64,000 bases of DNA from PFJX01 sp040757575. GTDB taxonomy: Bacteria > Pseudomonadota > Gammaproteobacteria > Burkholderiales > Thiobacillaceae. The stretch spans positions 18,725 through 82,724 of the forward strand of contig JBFLXA010000014.1 in the NCBI GenBank assembly GCA_040757575.1, in the 5' to 3' direction. How positions within the stretch are numbered: the stretch's first letter is position 1; each line of letters starts with the position of its first letter. Both the position numbers and the translations under genes were made by a program. This document shows positions 15,841 to 23,698 of the stretch, one piece after another. The notes beneath the pieces are model-generated. The model was given only the letters and a program-made list of their open reading frames with translations. It did no database searches and was not told the DNA's origin.

Positions 15841-18251
15841 ACCCCGCCTGGACCCGGCGACGGATGGCTCCCTGGCTGCTGGCCTGCCTGCTGGTGGTTC
15901 TGCTGGGAGGGCTGCTGGGCAGCTCCGTCACCTGGGCCCAGGTGGTACGGGTGGGCGTGCTGTCCTTCCGTTCCCTGGAACAGACCCAGGCCCAGTGGGC
16001 TCCCACCATGGCCTATCTGGAAACCCGAGTGCCGGGCTACCAGTTCCAACTCGTGCCCCTGTTCTACCCGGACCTGGACCTGGCCGTGGCCCAGTCCGAA
16101 CTGGAGTTCGTCTTTACCAACCCTGAACATTTCGTGCTTCTGCGCTCCCGGCACGGCCTTGCCGCCATGGCCACCCTAATGGCCCTGGCAGAAGGCCGGC
16201 CGGTCAACAGCTTCGGGGGCGTGGTCGTGGTGCAGGCCGGACGAGGCGACCTGAACCGCCTGACGGACCTGCGGAACAAGGTGGTTGCCGCTCCCAGCCC
16301 CCAATCCCTGGGGGGCTACCTGATGCAACGCTGGGCCCTGCACCAGGCCGGGCTGGAAGACGCGGACCTGAAGGAAATCCGCTTCCTGGGCATGCCCCAT
16401 GACAAGTCCGTAGAAGCCGTATTGCAGGGCAAGGCCGATGCCGGCTTCGTGCGCACCGGCGTCCTGGAAGCCATGGCCCGGGAGGGCGCCCTGGCCATGC
16501 ATGAAATCAAGGTACTCAACCTGCAACCCGGAAGCCGCTTCCCCCAGTTGTTGTCTACAGAGCTCTATCCGGAATGGCCATTTGCCGCCATGAAAAGCGT
16601 GCCGAAGCCCTTACAGAAACAGGTGGCCCTCGCTCTGCTCTCCGTCCCTCCCGACTCTGACGCAGCCCGGCAGGGGAAATACCATGGTTTCGCGCCCCCA
16701 GGTGATTACAGCCCCATCGAGGCCATCATGCTCCGCCTGCGAGTGCATCCGGATCGTCTGACCCATTTCGAATTGAAGGACATCATCGAGAAGTACGCCG
16801 TCTGGATCGCCGGATCCCTGGCGGCCGTCCTGCTACTGGCCCTGGTGGTCACGGTGCGGCTCTATATGGCCCACCGGCGGGTCAAGCAGGCCAATGCGCA
16901 AATCCACACCCTGGCCTTCTACGATCCCCTCACCCGGCTCCCCAACCGGCGGCTGCTGCTGGACCGCTTGCATCATGCCCTCACTGCCAGCACCCGCAGC
17001 CTGAACTATGGCGCCCTGCTGTTCATCGACCTGGACGATTTCAAGACCCTGAACGATAGCCTGGGCCACGACAAAGGGGACATGCTCCTGCAGGAAGCAG
17101 CCCGACGCCTGGAAACCTGCGTGCGCAAGGGTGATACCGTGGCACGCCTGGGCGGCGACGAATTCGTCATCATGCTTGCCAATCTGAACCCCAATGAATC
17201 CCAGGCGGCCACACTCGCCCAGGCAGTGGCCGACAAGATCAAGGCCGGCAACCGCATACCCTACACGCTCGACGGCCATGAGCGCGTCCTGACCGTAAGC
17301 ATCGGCGTCACCCTGTTCAGCGACAAGTCCGCCTCTGTAGACGAACTCCTCAAGCAGGCGGACATGGCCATGTACCGGGCCAAATACGCCGGCCGGGACA
17401 GCGTGTTTTTCTTCGACCCGGCCATGCAAGCGGCCCTCGAGGCCCGTACGGCCCTGGAAACGGAACTGCGCCAGGCCATACAAGCGGCTCAGTTCGCCCT
17501 CTTTTACCAGCTCCAGACCAGCCCCGAAGGACGCCCCCTGGGCCTGGAAGCCCTGTTGCGCTGGAACCATCCCACCCGGGGCTGGTTGCTGCCGGAACAC
17601 TTCCTGCCCCTGGCGGAAGAAACGGGCCTGATCCACCCCATCGGTAACTGGGTACTGCGCCAGGCCTGTGACCAGGCCGATACCTGGCGCAGCCATCCCC
17701 GCCTGGCCGGCCTGGCCATGGCAGTCAATGTGAGCCCCCGCCAGTTCCGCCATCCGGCTTTCCAACCGGATCTGGAAGCCCTGCTGACCAGCGGCTGCAT
17801 CCGCGCCCGGCAGCTCAAGCTGGAATTGTCCGAAGACCTGTTCCGGGAAAGCCCACAGGAGAGCATCCAGAAGATGGAAGCCCTGCGCAAGCTGGGGGTG
17901 CGTTTCTCTCTGGACAATTTCGGCGTGGGCTGCGTCTCCCTGGGCCACCTGAAACGGCTACCCCTGGAGGAAATCAAGATCCATCCCTCCTTCGTCCGCG
18001 GCATGCTCACCGACGCCAACGACGCCGCCCTGGCCCAAACCCTCATCGCCCTGGGCAAAACCCTGGGCCTGGACGTGGTGGCCGAAGGCGTGGAATCGGA
18101 AGCCCAGAAGAATTTCCTCATCCAGCAGGGATGCAGCCGCTTCCAGGGCTATCTGTTCGGAGAACCCCTATCCGCCCATGACTTGGAGCGTCGGATCAGC
18201 CTGTACCCGGATGACCTGGAAGCCTGGATGGACAGGCCATCGGCCACCTAG
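15837..18251 (+). CDS. PhnD-like sensor with GGDEF and degenerate EAL domains
   Basis: The 804-residue protein has a signal peptide and then a periplasmic PhnD-like substrate-binding domain (about 45-300; VRVGVLSFRSLEQTQ, FVFTNPEHFVLL). A membrane helix follows near 325-345, then a GGDEF diguanylate cyclase domain (about 372-535) with intact GGDEF and an RxxD inhibitory site just upstream (RKGDTVARLGGDEF). The C-terminal EAL domain (about 545-795) has EALLRW and ELSE, but LDNFGVG instead of DDFGxG and KIHPSFV instead of KID. One metal ligand is therefore missing and hydrolysis is probably weak or lost. It likely makes cyclic-di-GMP in response to a bound anion or phosphonate-like ligand (inference). 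Confidence 0.9.
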   Translation: MNPAWTRRRMAPWLLACLLVVLLGGLLGSSVTWAQVVRVGVLSFRSLEQTQAQWAPTMAYLETRVPGYQFQLVPLFYPDLDLAVAQSELEFVFTNPEHFVLLRSRHGLAAMATLMALAEGRPVNSFGGVVVVQAGRGDLNRLTDLRNKVVAAPSPQSLGGYLMQRWALHQAGLEDADLKEIRFLGMPHDKSVEAVLQGKADAGFVRTGVLEAMAREGALAMHEIKVLNLQPGSRFPQLLSTELYPEWPFAAMKSVPKPLQKQVALALLSVPPDSDAARQGKYHGFAPPGDYSPIEAIMLRLRVHPDRLTHFELKDIIEKYAVWIAGSLAAVLLLALVVTVRLYMAHRRVKQANAQIHTLAFYDPLTRLPNRRLLLDRLHHALTASTRSLNYGALLFIDLDDFKTLNDSLGHDKGDMLLQEAARRLETCVRKGDTVARLGGDEFVIMLANLNPNESQAATLAQAVADKIKAGNRIPYTLDGHERVLTVSIGVTLFSDKSASVDELLKQADMAMYRAKYAGRDSVFFFDPAMQAALEARTALETELRQAIQAAQFALFYQLQTSPEGRPLGLEALLRWNHPTRGWLLPEHFLPLAEETGLIHPIGNWVLRQACDQADTWRSHPRLAGLAMAVNVSPRQFRHPAFQPDLEALLTSGCIRARQLKLELSEDLFRESPQESIQKMEALRKLGVRFSLDNFGVGCVSLGHLKRLPLEEIKIHPSFVRGMLTDANDAALAQTLIALGKTLGLDVVAEGVESEAQKNFLIQQGCSRFQGYLFGEPLSAHDLERRISLYPDDLEAWMDRPSAT

Positions 18252-18330
18252 TGTGGGGCACCTTGGAACCTCCAGGATACGTCGTCCTCGCGCAGGCGGG
18301 GACCCAGTAAATCCAACGATCAGGGTGCTC

Positions 18331-18433
18331 CTCGAAAACCCCGCACTTCGTCAAGCTCAGTGCGAACGGTGTCATATTAATCATAGAGTTCCGTTCGTGA
18401 TGAGCTTGTCGAACCACATTTTACGAGGTGTCC
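18331..18433 (+). repeat. Dispersed palindromic repeat, copy 1 (left of Rhs locus)
   Basis: A hairpin-forming element: CACTTCGTCAAGCTCAGTGC on one arm and TTCGTGATGAGCTTGTCGAA on the other, around an A/T-rich loop. A second, related copy in the same orientation lies at 28388-28512, on the far side of the Rhs locus. The rest of the 18,252-18,619 gap holds only a second possible hairpin near 18,561-18,590 (GGGTGTC / GACACCC). Confidence 0.75.
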
Positions 18434-18619
18434 CATGGTCCCACCTGTGCGGGCATGACAGCTATTTAAAGGTGACTTCGTACTGCTTTAGTCAAACCTC
18501 AAATTGCTCGCTGATTGACACAGTTAGCCGATCTGATTTACGCCCACACCGGGCGATTCGAGTAGGGTGTCTCCAGCCCCAGCGAGGACACCCTCAAATG
18601 CTTTGCTGACCCTCTGGGG

Positions 18620-18910
18620 GTGCCCAACGATTACCTCCCGGGTGGCGCCACCGATGCGGCGGCCAAGGCCTGGAGCACAGATCGGGAGTTGTTCAAGCAG
18701 ATCCAGGAGGTGGAGGATTTCATCGAGTTCCTGACCGGCAAGGCCAGGCGTCGCGCGGCCCTGGATCGGCTGCTGGCCATCGCCCCGGCGCTGGAAGTGG
18801 CGGGGGCCGAGCCGATCACGGAAGAAGAGGTCGCTACCGAGATCAATGCGGCCCGCGCGGAGCGCCGGGCGCGGCAGTCAACCAAGGTGCCGGGTGCGGA
18901 TCATCCTTGA
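18620..18910 (+). CDS. Putative antitoxin of a PIN-domain toxin pair
   Basis: A small, charged, mostly helical product of 96 residues, directly followed by a PIN-domain reading frame whose GTG start overlaps its 3' end, as in toxin-antitoxin pairs. The C-terminal stretch ITEEEVATEINAARAERRAR is of the kind seen in antitoxins of the RelB/Phd-like groups. No clear DNA-binding motif is visible. The start is a GTG at 18620 without a convincing ribosome site, so the true start may differ or the 5' end may be disturbed. The antitoxin role comes mainly from its neighbour. Confidence 0.5.
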   Translation: MPNDYLPGGATDAAAKAWSTDRELFKQIQEVEDFIEFLTGKARRRAALDRLLAIAPALEVAGAEPITEEEVATEINAARAERRARQSTKVPGADHP

Positions 18911-19160
18911 TACCAACGTGGCGGTGTCGGCGCTGCCCTGGCAGGGCACGGCCCACCAGCTCTTGCAGGCCATCCGCCAGCGGCAAGGCGCCCAACTCTT
19001 CAGCAGCACGGCACTGTTGGCGGAGTTGCTCGATGTGCTTTCCAGGCCGTTCGCGGTGAAGCGCCTGGCCCTGATCGGCAAGACCGCCCGGGAGGTGTTG
19101 GCCGATTACCTGGAGGCGGTGGAACTGGTGGAGCCCACATCTCCTGAAGCGCTTGCGTGA
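18894..19160 (+). pseudogene. PIN-family toxin, cut off at its 3' end
   Basis: The frame starts at a GTG with VRIILDTNVAVSALPWQG, the PIN-domain N-terminus with its first metal-binding aspartate (LDTN). It continues with LFSSTALLAELLDVLSRPF, holding the second acidic position. It stops after about 88 residues at EPTSPEALA. A normal PIN toxin needs another 40-50 residues with the third and fourth acidic residues (the RDPxD and TxDxDL region), which are absent. The break lies near 19,135, exactly where the opposite-strand Rhs immunity gene also loses its natural sequence. It is therefore a remnant, probably inactive as a nuclease. Confidence 0.65.
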
Positions 19161-19587
19161 CCGCAAGCCCAATCCCTCGACAGACCTTGCTGCTGGCCTT
19201 GAGGCAACCAGGTTTCTTGAGGTTGTCGCGAATCCGCTGGAGATCCTGGGGGTCTGCGGTTGCGTCTATGTGCCGGTAAACGAAGCGGAGGAAGGATGGG
19301 TCTTTCTTGGCAAGTTTCCCTAGGCCCCCTAGAGAGGTCCAATGATCCACGAGGATCCTGACCACACTCTCAGTAAATCCTTCAGCTATGGCGCCATCGT
19401 CACAGGGAAGGAAACGCCCGTAAGCTGCATGAAGTGCCTCCCAGTCCCTAGGTGTTGAAGCAACATCAAGCGCTTCTTTCTCCAGAGCCATCGGGCAATC
19501 AGCCACTTTGCCGACTCCATCACCCCAGGCAGCAATGCTGCTAGTCAGGAGCAGGGTTAGCAGGAGAACGCTCAGACACGGCCGCAT
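19000..19587 (-). CDS. Candidate periplasmic immunity protein for Rhs tip C (3' end replaced)
   Basis: The gene starts at the stop codon of the Rhs tip C frame (overlap TCA/CAT at 19585-19589), the usual place for an immunity gene. It encodes a signal peptide (CLSVLLLTLLLTSSIAAWG), so the product should act in the periplasm, which matches the predicted cell-wall target of the tip. The natural-looking domain runs to about residue 150 (AVTQALQEM) and has cysteines at 31, 62, 128 and 136 (about 19,177-19,497) that could form disulfides. After 19,138 the frame runs antisense through the PIN remnant and gives a Pro/Arg-rich tail, so the original 3' end has been lost. I do not recognise the family. 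Confidence 0.55.
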   Translation of the reverse strand: MRPCLSVLLLTLLLTSSIAAWGDGVGKVADCPMALEKEALDVASTPRDWEALHAAYGRFLPCDDGAIAEGFTESVVRILVDHWTSLGGLGKLAKKDPSFLRFVYRHIDATADPQDLQRIRDNLKKPGCLKASSKVCRGIGLAVTQALQEMWAPPVPPPPGNRPTPPGRSCRSGPGASPRTAWKAHRATPPTVPCC

Positions 19588-20731
19588 CAGTGCACCATGA
19601 TGTCTGTGATAGGCGTTTGCCCGTGCAGGCGATTCAGGACGTCCATACAGGGGTCTGTCGTTCGGGCACAGCCTTCTGTTCTCGATTCCGGACCACGTCT
19701 GCCTGAGTGAACCCCCACCCCAGACCTGCCTGGCACATCGAACACGAATATCCCATGTGATCCGTAAGGCCCCGTCGGCCCACTCTCCAAATGCCGGTTG
19801 TAATGGCTGTACGGAAAGAAACCCATTGGCCACGGCCCACGGCTTGCGCGTGTGGTGTTGTTGCCGGCTTGACAGGCAAACATGTATTCGCCGAAGTCAT
19901 CGTAGACGTACAGACTTCCCGTCTCGCGGACGAATTCCAAACCAATCAAGCCACTCGGATCAATCCTCGAAACCGGATTCCCACCCACGTAGCTGTACAA
20001 ATTCAAGCCCCCCGCCAACCCAATCGGGTCCCCCTGCGTATACCGCCCCGTTCTCGGTTCATACCCATCCCTGTAGTAGTTGTAGTGCATGCCGCTTTCG
20101 GCATCGTACACCTGCCCCGGGAACCGGGGGTTGTATACAAACCTGCCCAGGCCGCTGGGGTTTTCGTCCGGCTGGCCTACCCCAAAGGGGTCGGCGTTGT
20201 CCCAGCGCCAGCGGGGGCGGTTTTGGGGGTCCAGGATGGCTCGGGGGGTGTGCAGGTGGTCGGCATGGATGTAGTGGAGTTGGCCTTGCTTCACTACGCC
20301 TACGGGTAGGTCGTCCAGCCAGATGGTGTCTTGGCTAGCTACGTTGCCTATGTCCCGTTCGCTTAGCAGGCGGCCGGTTTCGTCGTAGGCGTAAAAGATG
20401 ACGCCGGCCGCATCGCCGCCCTTCATGAAGCGCTGGCCCAGGCCGTCGTAGGTGTAGCCCATGGCCTTGACGGTAAGGACGTCGCCCGATTTTTTGCCCT
20501 GGCTCATGCCGCCCAGTCGTCCCAGGTCGTCGTAGCGGTAGAGCAGGTCCGGGCCATCGCTGGTGATGTTGCCTGCTGCGTCGTATTGGTAAAAATAATC
20601 GTGTCCGACCCCATTTCCGCGCCAGGTTGTCCAACCCATCCCGGGTGTAGGCGGTGGTGAGGCCCTTGGGGTCGGTGACCTGGGATGGCGCGATACCGAG
20701 CATGGGTGATATACCGCGCAATTCCCTTCGG
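19587..20731 (-). pseudogene. Rhs C-terminal module C with L,D-transpeptidase-like tip
   Basis: This is a displaced Rhs 3' module without its N-terminus. From about 20,640 down it reads in frame through the core (FYQYDAAGNITSDGPDLLYR, then the conserved RYTQGDPIGLAGG and IDPSGLIG). The 5' end is frameshifted: TDPKGLTTAYTRDGLDNLAR lies in another frame near 20,650-20,690. The tip after DPSG is about 115 residues. It ends with HGIFVFDVPGRSGVGVHSGR and TEGCARTTDPC, a His...(T/S)xGCxR arrangement like that of L,D-transpeptidase-fold effectors (DUF2778/Tlde1 type). It may attack peptidoglycan if still delivered. Confidence 0.6.
20020..20545 (-). repeat. Rhs core repeat, copy in module C
   Basis: About 0.5 kb that is nearly identical, by eye, to 22,250-22,780 and 24,180-24,700. 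It covers the region encoding the MGYTYDGLGQRFMKGGDA to GDPIGLAGG part of the core. It is one of three homologous blocks that could support recombination between tip modules. Confidence 0.85.
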
Positions 20732-21250
20732 TTATTGCGCTATACGCGGGTTTGGTGGTTGGGGAGAACCGCTTGCATACCACTCCCGCCATTTACCAAT
20801 CATCTCCTGCCGGACTTTCTCGTCTTTCTCTGTATATGTTTCGACAAATTTCTTGTCGTAACCGCTACCAACACCAGTAATCACGTAGAGGATTTCTGCG
20901 GTTGGTAATGTGTCCTTAATGAATATTTGCTCATCGATAACTCGAATCAATACTGGCACTGAACGGACGTCAGTAATACCTCTATTTGCCAGATTGTAAA
21001 GATGTGAAATCGAAGAATTTATCTTTCCATAGTTAAAAACGCTGTATCTCTTTTTCAAAGAGTCATCGAGTACATCAAGAAAAATCGGAATGGCTTTAGC
21101 TCCCCGTAGGCTAACGATTGATGCGTATCTATTAAACTCTGCCATGTCGTCTGCACGAAGTAAGTCTTCTGTAGTCACGCTTGAAATGTAAACCCAGGCT
21201 GAAATAGCTAGGGCAGCCAAACCTCCAGCGATTGCAATAATTAGCTTCAT
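20732..21250 (-). CDS. Candidate immunity protein for orphan Rhs tip D
   Basis: A 172-residue product that begins with a signal/anchor helix (KLIIAIAGGLAALAISAWVY). A helical domain follows that is rich in HEAT-like features (AIPIFLDVLDDSLKKRY, SVPVLIRVIDEQ). It starts 13 bases after the end of the frame encoding tip D, as expected of an immunity gene. The DNA here is less G+C-rich than the Rhs core, a usual trait of immunity genes. The family is not recognised; the role is inferred from position. Confidence 0.55.
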   Translation of the reverse strand: MKLIIAIAGGLAALAISAWVYISSVTTEDLLRADDMAEFNRYASIVSLRGAKAIPIFLDVLDDSLKKRYSVFNYGKINSSISHLYNLANRGITDVRSVPVLIRVIDEQIFIKDTLPTAEILYVITGVGSGYDKKFVETYTEKDEKVRQEMIGKWREWYASGSPQPPNPRIAQ

Positions 21251-21263
21251 TAGGATATCCGCC

Positions 21264-21592
21264 TTATTTCTGGGGTGTAACCGTAATGTATCTGCCGCCA
21301 GGGTCCGGAACCATGTATATGGGACCCCGGTAATTGCCAGGTACGATCCGTGGAAGTCCTTGCCCAGGTTTCCCGTTTCGGACACCAGAGAATTGCGCGC
21401 CAACTGTTGACGCGAGAACGTTACGTTGCAGATGATTCGCCATCAATTGTGCAAGAGAGTTGCTGCCACCTTTCGCCGCCTTGCAACCCCTAAGATCAAT
21501 AGCTGCGCCCGACTTGAACCAGTTCGGGTCTATCGACTGCATTTGAGCAATGGGTTCTGATTCGCATACCCATAGAGATTCAAGCCCCTCCT
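21264..21592 (-). pseudogene. Orphan Rhs tip D (frameshifted)
   Basis: The module starts with only about 50 bases of Rhs core (LNLYGYANQNPLLK, near 21,550-21,580), immediately after the preceding immunity gene. That frame ends at a stop just after the core. The tip continues one frame over from about 21,542, with SIDPNWFKSGAAIDLRGCKA and later IYMVPDPGGRYITVTPQK. The IDLRGC...LASTVGAQFSG layout loosely recalls the nucleophile region of CHAT/DUF4347-like domains, but this is weak. A single-base indel at the junction would restore a core-tip fusion. Confidence 0.55.
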
Positions 21593-21808
21593 CTATCGTT
21601 TTTTGCCGCGATAGCCGTTCCTTACAGTACGCTTTCTGCTCAAAAACTCCTTTGTGGCAAGGGCAAGAATCCCGAAAGTGGAGATACCGATTACCACGTA
21701 GCCCTCGTTTCCAGGAAAGAGCTCTCTAGTCACCATGATGGCGACCGCGAAGATCGCGAATACGCCTCCAACACGCAAGAAGTAGCTTGACCACGTTGGC
21801 TTACTCAT
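21593..21808 (-). CDS. Candidate immunity protein for Rhs tip B (small membrane protein)
   Basis: A 71-residue product with two predicted membrane helices (FLRVGGVFAIFAVAIMV and GYVVIGISTFGILALA) and a basic C-terminal tail. The ATG at 21808 lies 5 bases after the stop of Rhs module B; a GTG 15 bases upstream would overlap it. Small two-helix membrane proteins commonly protect against membrane-active toxins. That fits the hydrophobic character of tip B, but the role is inferred from position only. Confidence 0.5.
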   Translation of the reverse strand: MSKPTWSSYFLRVGGVFAIFAVAIMVTRELFPGNEGYVVIGISTFGILALATKEFLSRKRTVRNGYRGKKR

Positions 21809-21813
21809 AGAAC

Positions 21814-23373
21814 TCACTTGCACTCACACGGGTCGCCAATGCGGATGTGACGATCATCTGGGATCAGATTACCCAAAAGTTCCGCTCCTGCTTCGATGCC
21901 AGCCCATGAAGCACCTTCTTTCCAAGCAATACTGTTGTGTTTGTCTCCGCGCTGTGCGGTACGTCGAGCAGCACGGCCACCTGGGCGTAAGCCCTTAGCT
22001 CGCGCCCACTGCTTTTCGGCTTTCAGAGCAGAACTCAGCGCCGACAATTCGCTGAATGGGTTAACCGCTCCGGCTAGTGCCGAGATTGCGACTACATCCC
22101 ACTTGATACAGCGGAACCTGCCACCGTTAGACATCAACTGAATCCCTATGTCTATCCCGGCGCCGACAAGTGCTCCCCCAATAGCAAATTCACCTGTGGG
22201 GTCCGTATACATCAGCGGATTCCCGTTCACATACGCATACAAATTCACCCCCCCCGCCAACCCAATCGGATCCCCCTGCGTATACCGCCCCGTTCTCGGT
22301 TCATACCCATCCCTGTAGTAGTTGTAGTGCAAGCCGCTTTCGGCATCGTACACCTGCCCCGGGAACCGGGGGTTGTATACAAACCGGCCCAGGCCGCTGG
22401 GGTTTTCGTCCGGCTGGCCTACCCCAAAGGGGTCGGCGTTGTCCCAGCGCCAGCGGGGGCGGTTTTGGGGGTCCAGGATGGCTCGGGGGGTGTGCAGGTG
22501 GTCGGCATGGATGTAGTGGAGTTGGCCTTGCTTCACTACGCCTACGGGTAGGTCGTCCAGCCAGATGGTGTCTTGGCTAGCTACGTTGCCTATGTCCCGT
22601 TCGCTTAGCAGGCGGCCGGTTTCGTCGTAGGCGTAAAAGATGACGCCGGCTGCATTGCCGCCCTTCATGAAGCGCTGGCCCAGGCCGTCGTAGGTGTAGC
22701 CCATGGCTTTGGTGGTTATGGCATCGCCCGTTTGTTTCCTTTGGCTCATGCCGCGCAGTCGTCCCAGGTCGTCGTAGCTGTAGCTCAGGCCTTGGCCGTC
22801 GCTGGTGATGTTGCCTGCTGCGTCGTACTGGTAGGTCTTGGGTACCGGGCCAGCGACGCTTTGCAGGCGGTTGTTGCCGGTTTTGTAGCCGTAGGCGTAG
22901 GTGGTGCTGCCGCTGATGTGTTTGTTGCGGTTGCCGTTGTTGTCGTAGCGGTAGCCTTGGCTGCCTTGGTAGGTGGTGGTGCTGTAGAGCTGGTCTATGG
23001 CGTTGTAGTTGAAGGTTTGATCCAGGTTGGCCTGGCCGGGGTGGCGGTAGGCGGTGATGCGTCCGGCCCGGTCGTAGGCGAGGGTTCGGTTCAGGTTTGC
23101 TACCGGGTACTGCTTTATCCAGCCATTTTCCTCATAGCTGCGGGCGTAGGTCTGGCCGTTTCCCCAGGTCCAGGTCTGGGCGGGGCCGAAGGGGGCGTAG
23201 CCGATGTGGTCCAGTAGTATTTGGCCGTTGACGGTGATGCGGCTGATCCGGCCTTGGGTGTAGGCGTATTCCACCAGGGTGCCGCTGGGGTAGGTGAGCC
23301 GGGTGAGGCGGCCGGCGGGGTCGTGGGCGTAGGTGGTAACGCCTCGGTCCGGGCTGAATGTGGGGATTACCAT
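21814..23373 (-). CDS. Displaced Rhs module B with distinct C-terminal tip
   Basis: A 519-residue frame carrying the 3' part of the Rhs core (from DRGVTTYAHDPAGRLTRLTY) and a tip unlike those of the other modules. The core end GDPIGLAGGVNLYAYVNGNP and the DPTG motif mark the autocleavage and tip boundary. The tip (about 125 residues) starts with a hydrophobic glycine-rich part (IGGALVGAGIDIGIQLM) and ends with a basic helix and IPDDRHIRIGDPCECK. It has no N-terminal secretion region, so it is silent unless recombined into the full gene. The ATG sits on an extra short leader (MVIPTFSP) next to a palindrome at about 23,390-23,415. Confidence 0.75.
   Translation of the reverse strand: MVIPTFSPDRGVTTYAHDPAGRLTRLTYPSGTLVEYAYTQGRISRITVNGQILLDHIGYAPFGPAQTWTWGNGQTYARSYEENGWIKQYPVANLNRTLAYDRAGRITAYRHPGQANLDQTFNYNAIDQLYSTTTYQGSQGYRYDNNGNRNKHISGSTTYAYGYKTGNNRLQSVAGPVPKTYQYDAAGNITSDGQGLSYSYDDLGRLRGMSQRKQTGDAITTKAMGYTYDGLGQRFMKGGNAAGVIFYAYDETGRLLSERDIGNVASQDTIWLDDLPVGVVKQGQLHYIHADHLHTPRAILDPQNRPRWRWDNADPFGVGQPDENPSGLGRFVYNPRFPGQVYDAESGLHYNYYRDGYEPRTGRYTQGDPIGLAGGVNLYAYVNGNPLMYTDPTGEFAIGGALVGAGIDIGIQLMSNGGRFRCIKWDVVAISALAGAVNPFSELSALSSALKAEKQWARAKGLRPGGRAARRTAQRGDKHNSIAWKEGASWAGIEAGAELLGNLIPDDRHIRIGDPCECK
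22250..23370 (-). repeat. Rhs core repeat, copy in module B
   Basis: About 1.1 kb nearly identical by eye to 24,180-25,290 in the full-length gene. A few synonymous and conservative changes separate them (for example NKHISG against TQQLSG in the protein). Confidence 0.9.
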
Positions 23374-23390
23374 GGCCGAAAACGGGAACG

Positions 23391-23415
23391 TGTTGGGCTT
23401 GTCAGCCCAACCTAC
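23391..23415. repeat. Small palindrome at the 5' edge of Rhs module B
   Basis: The inverted repeat GTTGGGCT-TGTC-AGCCCAAC lies just upstream of the module B start, between it and the immunity gene of module A. It resembles short dispersed hairpins of betaproteobacterial genomes and may mark the recombination junction. Confidence 0.6.
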
Positions 23416-23422
23416 CGCGCTC

Positions 23423-23698
23423 TTATCGCTTGTGATGTTTGCCGCCGAGAGAACTCCCGCATGAGTAGCACTTCACCGATGGCAAACGTAAATCGAAGAT
23501 GGAAATCCCACGAAAGATTTGGTGCCGACCACAAACGGGGCACCGAAGCGAATATGCGTAGAAAAGCATGGCGACGAACCAAATCAGGTTCGGATAAAAC
23601 AGCCACTCATAGCCAAGCCTGTACGCCAAAATCAGAACGACTTGCCCCACTATAAAAAGAAGTATCAATGTTCTCGATGACATATTCATTGTTGGCAT
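23423..23698 (-). CDS. Candidate immunity protein for Rhs tip A (membrane protein with zinc-ribbon-like end)
   Basis: A 91-residue product that overlaps the 3' end of the full-length Rhs gene by 13 bases, the typical immunity position. It has two hydrophobic helices (LILLFIVGQVVLILAYRLGY and PNLIWFVAMLFYAYSL). A CPVCGRH...CYSCG pair follows (CxxC...CxxC), which could bind zinc on the cytoplasmic side. The DNA is distinctly lower in G+C than the Rhs core. It is not recognised as a known family. Confidence 0.55.
   Translation of the reverse strand: MPTMNMSSRTLILLFIVGQVVLILAYRLGYEWLFYPNLIWFVAMLFYAYSLRCPVCGRHQIFRGISIFDLRLPSVKCYSCGSSLGGKHHKR

Noticed and set aside
15837..18251. Phosphonate ABC-transport binding protein as the main function
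   Set aside because: The PhnD-like part is only the sensor domain of a one-piece GGDEF/EAL protein; no permease or ATPase genes are nearby.
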